Shown here piece by piece: positions 1 through 11,000 of a stretch of 60,000 nt of DNA. Each line of letters begins with the position of its first letter. The stretch's first letter is position 1. Both the position numbers and the translations under genes were made by a program. The DNA comes from Phoronis australis (lineage: Eukaryota > Phoronida > Phoronidae), in the NCBI GenBank assembly GCA_002633005.1, contig NMRA01000245.1, forward strand, positions 431,773-491,772. The letters are read 5' to 3'. Under the pieces are notes generated by a model that did no database searches, was not told where the DNA came from, and was given only the letters and a program-made list of their open reading frames with translations.

Positions 1-1196
1 CTACTTTCACTGACCTTTCACGTCAATTTCAAAAGGTCAATTGCGTTTGAATGACACCGGTGATTTACAACAGTCTGCAAAATTCTAAGCCACTATGCAG
101 ACTAGTTAACCGCTCCAAGCCAAAATGCACAACACTCGGAAATGACCACAAGTAGTGCTTGTAGAGGATTTTTAACACACATGCATCCACAACTGTTTCA
201 TCACGCAGTGAATGGTAAATATCACAAAACCACAAAACATAATACAAATACTTCTGCTAAAAATCAGCAATATTACACACTCAAAATAACTGAGAAGGTT
301 ATGGTTTCCAAGGAATTATTAGAGCATACTGTTCATAAAGATAATTTCATACAGCATCAGAGGCACCTTCCACCTAATCAACTTCATCTGGCACTAATAC
401 CCATGTGAACACAAGCACTTTCAACAAGGAATCAACAGTAGAGGGCAGCAGGTGCGAAACACGAGGATGAAGATTAAGTTCACAAATGAAATATTTCAAC
501 TTCAAATTACCACATGGTATTTGTGCACAGATGGCAAAAATCATAATCACAAGTGCTGTTTTCACTATTGGTTACTTTTTATATAATAGACTTCATCTGG
601 GACCAGATGTTCCTGGTGCAATTTGTTATATAGACGCAGTTTTTAGCTATCCATAACGTATACATATCGTACAGTGTGTATATATCTTGGGATTCTAGCG
701 ACGATCCATTTCTTTAGTAACTGAGCTCAGAGCACCGATACTAGTCAAAAAATGAATGCTGTTCACAAAATTCTTTTTTCTGCCAGAAACATATCAGATG
801 GTCAGTGTGCGATTTGGAAACATGACTCACAAATCTTGGTGTTCATTTTTACAAATTTTTTTTATGAAATTCCCCTTTTTAGAGCTGTACTATGTTTACT
901 AAACTTTTTGCCATGACTTTTATGGTTTGTGCTTCACATGGAGCTTTTTCAAAGAAAATACATTCCACGAACTTAGGGTTTTAAAAATTCTCCAAGGAAA
1001 ATTCCTAGTTCAACTATTCCAGCACTAAAATTGTATTATATGGGTCTTCATTTTGACAGTAACTTTGTTAAGTGCTTAACTATGCTGCAATCTATTTTTC
1101 AAAGCTGTTCTTAAACACGGGCCCTGCCCTGGCATTGTGCACCTGCTGGCATCTCCCATTACACAACATGGTAGTTGTTTAACGTCTTTTGTCTAA
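1..1196. other. 3' flank of INPP5F, no gene seen
   Basis: AT-rich sequence downstream of the INPP5F stop, probably 3' UTR and intergenic DNA. No splice-consistent coding sequence or repeat was recognised. Confidence 0.6.
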
Positions 1197-2017
1197 TTAC
1201 AGTTGAATTATTCGGGTCTTACACTGCCTCAGCTTCAACTTGGCCCTGACATGATCGTTGTACGAGTTACCCGCAGTGTTCTCAGCCGTTTTCCTCTGCG
1301 CTCTTGGACTCCCTGATGAGGTGAAGTTTGGCAACCCAAGAACATTCATCTTCTCTCTGAGCTTGGCAAATGGCGATGCACTATTGGTGTCCGTCTGGGT
1401 AGACAATTCCTCTATTTCTTCACTGGATCTTGGGAAATGACCAACACTAAGTGAACTCGGCATTGAGTCGAGTATTTCATTGCTGGGAACGGACTGCGTA
1501 ATGTCACTTTTCACTGAGATTTGATCGGACAGGCATGTACGGTCATTTCCAGCTGAGCCTCCTTTACATTCATCCATAACAACACCTGTCCCCTGTTGAC
1601 TAGTGACGTTACTATTCTGAGCATGTGACGAACTGGACTCAACAGTTGAAGCACCTGTCCGTGCAGACAATCTGTGAAAATTATCTAATGTCTCTCCTAG
1701 GGGTGGATAATGGTCGTTATCTACTGACACGAAATACTTTGAGCTGACACTGCTCAACAACTTCCTGTTGGCGGCTTGTAGTTTTTCCGTTTCACTTTGT
1801 ACGGGACTCCGTGATAAGATTCCACAGCTCTTCAGAACAAGATCACTATCCTTGGACGTGTGTTTGTTCAGCTCAATGTTCACGTGATTCGGTTGCAGCC
1901 CAGTTATACTTTCAGAGCTTTCACTGCTACTGCTGTTAAGTTCTTGGGCAAGGTTACCGTTGTCCTCTGACCAAGTGTCACTCTCGTCACTTAGCTTGAA
2001 CGCATCATTCCCAATAC
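1197..2017 (-). CDS. INPP5F: INPP5F terminal exon and stop
   Basis: 821 nt including TAA at 1199-1197, acceptor ttcacacag. The long Ser/Glu-rich low-complexity tail holds two vertebrate-like islands: [14 protein letters not shown] (vertebrate YVLPSCGIIASAP) and [10 protein letters not shown] near the end. It finishes CKTRIIQL, close to vertebrate CQTRIIQI. No clear AATAAA on the minus strand was found below 1197. Confidence 0.94.
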
Positions 2018-5000
2018 CTGTGTGAAAACATGGCAAATCATTGAACCCGTCACTGCCCCAAAGTAATTTTACAGTGCTATTGATAAACAAATAGACAGTA
2101 CACTAGACTAACCATTAAGGAAAGTTTATCCACCACAAAATAATCTAAAAGTTACCTATAGTTAGTAGTCTAGAGAACCATAAATCTTGGTGATTTTTTT
2201 GTTTTTTAGAAACTACAAATGATCAACATTTGATGAAGAAATCGGAACTGAAATTGGCCGATTCAAGAAATGTCATCATTTTATCTTGTATTACAGTAAC
2301 AGTACGATCTGAATAGGCAAGGTCTTTTAAGACAATTAAAATTGTTTTAGGGCAATTATTGCACTACGGAACCAGGGGCGTGTATCAAACGTTGCAAGTC
2401 TGGTCTTTGCTAAAAAAGTCGTTAGTTCAATATTCACTTATTTAGCACACAATCTGGTCGACCAATGAAATTCTTCAGCGTTAAATTTCTCTACAAAAGT
2501 AAAAATTAAAGACATTTAGTCTTTCACAATCATGGTTTGCAGTGTGTGGGAGGTTTGAGGTCATAAACGATACAATATTAATAAGTTTCCTGAGTTGCAC
2601 GTCATTAAAACTTTAACCCCTGTCCTATTGTTGGTTGCCCTTCAGAAAAGAACAGTCCAGTGGAACTGAACGAGAGTTGCATTAACTGCATAGTGCTCTC
2701 TGGACCTGTCCATTGTACTGGGGATTTCCGAGCCTGCACCAATGAAGAAAAACCCTTTACTGGGGCTTTTTCCAGTTCGTCTTGTATGTTTGACCAAATA
2801 CATAAAGAATATGTGGTAATTGTCATTATCTTTTATTATCTAATATTTTTTATTATTTATTATTTTTTTTATTATTTTGGCCCTTAAAAGGACCATTCAT
2901 TATTTCAAGCCCACCCTGTCAACTGAGGCATTTTCAGACTTCTCTAAGAGTAGCCATGCTGTGTACAAAGTAGAATCAACCTCTTAAATATACTTTCAAT
3001 CCCCGTCAATGAATGATGACGCTAAGATTCGACTGGCAATACAGTAAAATCTCATAAAATTTAGGGCACAATATGGCCAACAGCTGCAATTTTATCTTCT
3101 TAGTTTTTCAAATAAAATAACATGGGACCAAAGTAATGCTTTACCATGTTCAAGTATTGCATATCTACTATCACACACGATTTTGAAAACTTGTGGGCAC
3201 TCGTCACAATGAAACAAGACCTTGAAAAATGACAAAATGGTTATTTTCACAATTATTTTTGTTTGAAAACGGCGAGATTTACCATATAGCATTTTTTTCT
3301 AAAAAAAACTCTTGAGTGCTTTTCGGACACAAAATCACTTGGGAACTCCTCAGCAAAATGAGAGCAAATTTCATGCCAACATACCTGCAACACATCCCTC
3401 CTCTACCTCCTGTTGCACAGAGTCTTTGTTAGAGCTGCCACCAGGTGGCCCCAGTTTGCTCCTGTGCCAACTGATTCCAGGTATCTGCATTTTTATCATA
3501 GGCTTCAATCTACCAAGCCTGAAGGACAGAAGTAACTGAGTTTAATACGTTAATGAAGACTTTTGAAGCACTTCAATATTACACGTAAAACAATAAGTGC
3601 AATATCACGGTGTGCCTTTAAATTTGAATTGTACTTGATCTAATAACAACGGCTATTAATTAGCCCATAATGTAAAATGAGCGACTGGATGTTTTGGCTT
3701 CCTCTCAGTCACCAGATGGCAAGACCCTCTTGTCCACGAGTCGGCTTATCTAGACCTTTACAAACAAATAATGCATAAACATACTAGAGCAATGTCAAGT
3801 CGAAATCTACATACCGCACTTTCTTGATCGGATTTGTGAAGTTGGCAAGAGATTTCTTCATATGACTCATGGCATTACCAATGGCTTGAGCCTTTCTGCT
3901 AGCTTCAGCTTGAATGTGATTTGCTGAAATGTCTCGCGTCAGAGACCTCTGGAGGGTAGCAGCAGACATCTCAGCGTTAATGATTGGAATGACATGAGGG
4001 TGAGGCTTTGTATGCTTCCTATGGGGCGTAAATTCAACAATCTCAGTTTTGTTGCAGAATAACAACATGAAACTTATATAAAAAGATACCAAACCTGGTT
4101 TTGACCTCTTAACAAATATCAGAAACAACTTTTCTATCCACTGCAACAAAATAATGCTCTGGAACCTTTGACAACACAAACAAATTTGGACAAAAATTGC
4201 AAAACACCTTACAAAGTCTGCTCAAACGTATATTAATGGGTGAGAAATTGCTGTATTGTCTATTATTAAACAAGATTAAGTACTAAAACTTAACACATTA
4301 TATAAGAACACACAAACTGCAAGTAAAATGAGAAAATTGAGATTACCTTTCAAGTTTGGTTTCAGTAACTGGCAGAGACACAGAGATAAACTTCAACGCA
4401 GCAAGAAACGACTCAGCTATGGCTGCTAAAGATTCTGGAATAAACACATAAGCATTCATAAGAAAAACTGCTGCTCATGGGAGAATATAGAGACTCCTAA
4501 TTTCTTATTTGTTGAATGACATGATAAAACGGGAAACATCTGTCACACAGCTCTTTAGCATAAAGAGAGCGCAAAGTAACTATGCTTGACCTAATTTTGA
4601 ATTTCACTGTGTAAGATGGGGCGAGTTTTTTCCTCTACAGATTTTTCACACCATTCATTTTCTGTTAAAGTAACTTTACCACCTCATCCCCAGCCAACTG
4701 CGGACCAATTAAGTAGCAGGCCAGATAAATGTAAGACCACCTTAGACAATTACAACTTAACACCAAGGTACTGAACATCGGCGAACTTCAAAACAAGCGC
4801 CCAAGTTATAATTTCGGAAACTTGACTTGACGTAACCGTTAGTTTTAGAAGAGTGTCCAATTCTGCCTACAAAATGGTTGGACGTAACTGTCCGTTTCGG
4901 AGTAGCCTAAAGTTATGCTTGAAAATGATGGAAGATTATATACCCCGACTTACTTGTAAATTTAATGAGGACCCGTTGATTTTTAATTCAGAAACCAATG

Positions 5001-8000
5001 AATGGCAGTTTTACATGATTTCTGCAATTACCTAAGTGGAAATCAGGGTGAGCATTTGTATGGATATTGTGAAAATAACTGCCTTGATAGAGGGCGCTGA
5101 TGTAGAAATTCCCAGTAACAATACTAAAACTAAAACTAAAATATAACATTTTTATTAAATTCAAAACTTGCATTACCTTTGCTGCTGAAACCTGTACAAA
5201 TTAAATTAATTAAAAGATCAAAGCTGAAAATGTGTACATTGTATCGCAATGACATCTCAAAGTTCACTCAATGAATTTTTTCATCTAACATCTTTTCATA
5301 AAACAGAAATGATGATCATTCAGTCAACTGTTCAATCCAACCTGTTTCATTATTCGCTATGATGCATTGCAGCATGGTCATTCAGTTATGCAACTCCTCA
5401 AAAAAGAAGATTCTCAAACACTATAAATTAAAATGACCCGTATCACGGCATGTTGAACGTTGATATTTGATTTGTTTTTCTTAAAGTCATCAAAATCGTA
5501 TTTTGGATGATCTCTCTTGCAAAAGGGGATCATTTTTAAAAACAATTTCCAACAGTGTTTTGCAAAGCAGTGTATAAAACATAGCATCTGAAAGTTTCTG
5601 AGACATGATTTTCCGAAGTTCGCCAACTTTGGACTTTTTCTATGGTCCTACGTAACATTTACCCCACTGAAAGAGTCCACCTAGTGTGGACAACAAAACC
5701 AAACAAAGAGAATAGAGCGACAACAGGATTTTCCATGCTTGTGACCAAGGATGGCAGCATACCTTTAGCTTCATCGATGTTCTTAATTGTAATGACCATG
5801 TTATTGAACAGACGTGTGTTGGTTGGTCTGAAGGTGTAGAAGTAGCCCGCCTGGTCGTCATGGAGATACCACAGACGGATGCACACGTACTTGGACTTGA
5901 ACAGAGATGGCTCAGGCCCTGAGTGAGGATAATGAAAGGCATTGGTACAGGGTGGGACAAATTAGGATTACATGCTCGTAAGAAGAGCTAAAATGGCCAA
6001 TTACAAGTCGTCAACAGAATGTAAAAATATTCCCCATAACGGACTAAATTAATGAGAGACCAAAAAAAAAAAATACCAGCTCCTTCCACCAAGAAGATGC
6101 ACGCAATACTGACACCTAGTGAGCACATATAGCAGTTGTAAATTAGACACCAGATGACGCTAGTGCTGAATAATGAAGTGTTCACAGACATACCAAACAT
6201 TAGCCCATACATAGCAATGTGACGTTTGGATCAGTTTTGTAAGGGTTACTAAGTTAACTAATGTTTGGATATTTTAAATCTTAGAGTTACCCTGAAACCC
6301 CAGGCATTCTTTTATAAACGAGACTCATCTCTCCATAAGGTTTGCAGTTTAACTCACCAAGTGCTACACTCCAGTCGCCAACAGGTGTCTCTGAACAATA
6401 CAAAGTCCACTTACCAATCTCAAGTTTTTCCAGTTGTTCCAGCAGAATCTTCTGATAGGACACGATGTTTTCTGACTCATCATCGTACGTCGCCACATAG
6501 AATGCCCGCTGTGTCAGTAGCAAGATAGTGTCCATATCTGTTTGATTGGGATCAGCCATCCTGCAACGTTGAAATTTTCACAATAGATTCAACAAAACAC
6601 ACAAATGTTACAAGTAAATGGTGTCCCAACAGTAAAGCAAGCCCCCTATGAACAACGGATGACTCGGTATAGAGCTCTTCAATGTACAAAACCACAGAAA
6701 ATAAACATCTCTGTTAGTGGCAAAATCATCTCTTGATCAACCAGCTCAAGAGGTAATTTATCAATGGAAAAGTTTTTCTTGAAACAAATTCATGTTTTTT
6801 GTATAATTCCAACAATGAAGAGTAGCAAAATGTTCGACACTACCAGAATAATGTCTTTAGCTGTTTTAGTTAGTCAGACACCACACCTCCACCAAATGTA
6901 GTATGGCAAAAGAAAAAGATTGCCTGTGAATGTCCCAACAAAAATTAAGAATGACCCTCGCTCAAATGAAGTGAAAGGTGCCCATGCATTCAGAAAGGGG
7001 AACTTTTTGGGTGCAGAAAAAAACCCTACTCACCAACAACGGCTCCCGCCAATGTCAAACCCCCAATCGGCACTGCCTCAAACAACGAAATCCAGAATTT
7101 TGTATCAACAAAACTTGGTGCAGTAAAGATCATGTTGGAAATATAGAAATGACTGTGCTGTCTTTTTTAAAGAACTTATATGGTGAGCATTGTAATTTAT
7201 CGTGTGAACGAGTGAGGCTCAAGTACTTAAACATGATTGTGGCATTAGCATACTTATCACTTTCACAAAACCTCCCCAATCATCCACAGAAACCTGTCAC
7301 TGGGACGGACAGTTTTAAAAAATGACGACTTGGACGGCAGGGCAAAGTAAGAAAAAAGACAGCCTGTTTCAAGACAACCTTAACAAAAATGATGGCTAGA
7401 CAAAGAACTTTTAATATTTAATCATAAACGCCACATTGACTATTGGCAAATACTGGCAGCCATCTTTTTTGGGGAATAACACTCCAGAACAAACCCTAAC
7501 TAAACCAAACCAAACCAAAGTCTCTATATATTCACTTACCTAGGATCACAGTCAATGAGTGCCCACGACCCCAAACACTGCTCCGGTTCATCAATCAACA
7601 TCTTACGACATTCCTCCATTAACAACTTCATGCTCTCTTCCTTTTCTATGAGGAACGTCTGCTCGTCCTCCAAAGTCTCGGGACCCTCTTTTGTCAAACT
7701 CAATAAGCTGAGATCTTCAGTCAAGCTGTTGCCCAGCATAATGTCAATGGCAGTTTGACGGTAGGCATCCTTGAAACGACTCAGAAAATACCTGGAAGTA
7801 TCAACAAAGCTACATCAAAGTGACAGCTCACAAAATTCAGCTGAAATTATTGTCAGCCAACTGCATACTGGACAATGTTTAACTCTAGGAACCAAATATG
7901 TCTCATATTAGACAGTATTTGAACAAAACCGTGTTTACTATTGATAGAAAATAAACATTTTAAACTAAAATTTTAATTTACAAAAAAAATGTTATCGTGA

Positions 8001-11000
8001 TTACAAAAAGATTTAATACCACTGAAGGTTATGTACACACCAAACACATAAGCAAGTGTGCATGCAGACCTCGAGCAAAGATGGACGGACAGATTGATAT
8101 ATGGCTGAGTACAATTTTTTTCACTATTCAATGCTTCAAAGAATTAGACTATTGATCTGATATAATTACCACATAAATTTTCCTGCTGGATCCAAAATGT
8201 CATCATTCATTTAAAATACTTACATTTTGTATTGGCTAATCCAACACCATAACTGATTTAACATAAGCTTACCTATTGGCAGATCTAACACCATCATTCA
8301 TCATACCAGACAGCTTCCTCTCACCCGTTCTAGTGTAGTCTCCCTATCAAATGCCAAAGAATCATAAGTGTATACAATGTTAGAGGCAAGTAGTTCAAAA
8401 TTTACCGTTTACCATACAATCTTCTCAGACTTATGTTCATTAGGTCACATGTGGCCACCAGGTGGCATGAGGACAAGACTTAGAAATGTTTGCGAACTAT
8501 ATTTCCACACCGGTTCAAGATTTACACATCCATGTATTTGCACATCAATGTATTTACAATCAATTGTAAACAATCTCATCATTTGCTTATTTGCCAATAT
8601 GCTAATAGAGTACTCTTATTTTTAATTTGGTTAACAACAAGACAACGAAGTTCAGAGGTTTACCACAGTGGAGTGGATACAGGTCAGTTTCATGAGAAGT
8701 GACTTTTAAGTCTTAAAAGACTTCTTAAGACAGAAATTCGGTTTTACTGAACAAAGCTTTAATAAAGTATATGTGAGAAAATCTTAGTGAATTATCCAAT
8801 AATTTATTAAAATCCTATCCCATAATTCAACATTCCAACCTGACTAACCAATCAAATCTGTGGTTACCATTTCGCTAGTTAAATGCTAGTAATGTTTCGA
8901 GCACTCAACACTCGTGCAACGCTAGCCTTTCACTCAGAGTGAGATTTTGTGTGATCTCTATTTTTCTTGCCAGAAACTCAGAAACTTTATGGTCTACAGA
9001 ACAATCCGGTATGCTATCATTTCCAAAAAGTCGATACCTCATTTCACTATAAAGGTTGAAATATGAGATGAAGAATTTAGTTTCAAACAGATAAGTATTA
9101 CACTGTCCGATTCATATCTCAAACAGGAACTATTTTGTGAACCTGATAACCGCTGCTACCATCCACTTTAATTGTGATTTATGCCTGCAAACAAACCAAT
9201 GTTGTCATGTCTTTCACATTACTACACAACAACCCTAATGGGTACTCCACGCATGAAGCATGACATTTTCCAATTCACAGACTGATCAGCCAATCAGGAC
9301 TGACCTTGAGTGCAGCTGTACCAGCGTACTGGCGGCTGATGGCATCACCATTGTTTGCCCAGATCTGTTGGTAGACTCTACAACAGCTAGCCGGTAGGAC
9401 ATCGTCTGGGGTCAGTAAACCTAACTTCCTCATCTGAAATATACAGTGAATAAGAAACTTCTTGTCAAACGGAATGATTATCACACTGAAATGTGTCCAA
9501 TCTGATGGCATCACCAAAAACAAGCAGGCAAGACAAGTCAGCAGGCTCACTCATCTGACACCGTGGGCATGAGGGAGCATATAAATAGGCGATGTCAAAG
9601 TTGAGGTCCTACAGCACTTATGGACAGAATCTGTAAAAAATCTGTTGGAATATTGCTCTTGGGCATATTGTATTTAACTGGGACACTGGAGATGGTAAGG
9701 ACCAAGATACAGGCAACAATGGTGAAAAATTTTAAGTTGAGTTAAAAGACAAAATCAACTAGATTTTATTCATCTAAATATTATTCATCTCACAGCTATA
9801 ACTATACATAAAGGCCTACGACAGCCAAGGAAGCAGCTGTCACCACCAGTTTATGTGACTGAATACAGTGAATAAGGTTGTGTAGAACACAAACAAAAAT
9901 GTCCAAATCTGGCTGACTTTGGAACATTGTAACTCAGGACTGGCTGAGCAGATTCATGTGAAACTTTCAGATAGTATGCTTTGTCCACTATCTCCAAAAC
10001 GCCAGTAGGAATTGTTTTTGAAATATTCTATTTTTGCATGACTTGCAATAAGATATGGCTTGTACGATTTTCATGAAAAACTCTAACAATAAAACGAAAA
10101 TAAAGTGATAATTCAGAAAACAGCGTCTTTGAGATTTCTACCCTACGTTTTTGCTAAATTTTACTAAAAAGACATGGTCACACGATCCAGTTAATGGCAG
10201 ATTGTCAATAAGTAAAAAATCAACTTCTACATGCGGTCAACATTTAGTAAAAATATACTATTACCAAGGAGTGTAGTAGTATAGGAGAGTTCACTAGTGA
10301 GTTCGCTGTTACCGCTACTACTAGCGCCGCCAAGTGGTGAATGAGCAACGGTCAACCAGGAAGCGCCAAAACAATGGGGAAGGACACATTTTGCAGTGCG
10401 ATAAATTGCATGAATTCATCCACGACAACCCCAGACGTGTCATTTTTTAGGTTTCCTAAGGATTCGGAAAGGTAAGTATTATATGTTATTCATTGTTCGG
10501 ACTGCGCTCCTAAGTAAGTATTGATTATTCACCGCTTGGAGCGCTAGTGTTTCGACCGGTAACCATTGCGGCGAATGGTAAAATGGCGGAGTGAACTCTC
10601 CTATACTCGTACACTCCTTGCTATTACTGAGTAAAAATCTATAGTTTTGTTGATTCTATGCTAACTACACACATCGACTTGTCAATATGGTCCAACATAA
10701 CTTTAAACCAAGTGAAACCAGAGTGAACATAGGAATGCCTGTTAGGACCAGACAGCAACAGTAGGCATGGTTTCACAGTGTCGCGGCACTTACCTGAACC
10801 TCAAGTATCCGTCGAGCCAGTGCCGTTTGTACCACGTTAGTCCTATCCAGACAGTCGATACAGTTGACACGAAACACACCTCGCTGTTCACAAATCATAC
10901 CATTACGATCCACCCTGGAATCACATGTCAGATGTCAGTCGAGTACTAATAAGACAAAAATGTAGTAACAGAATTACCACAAGCGCAATGAATGAGGGTG

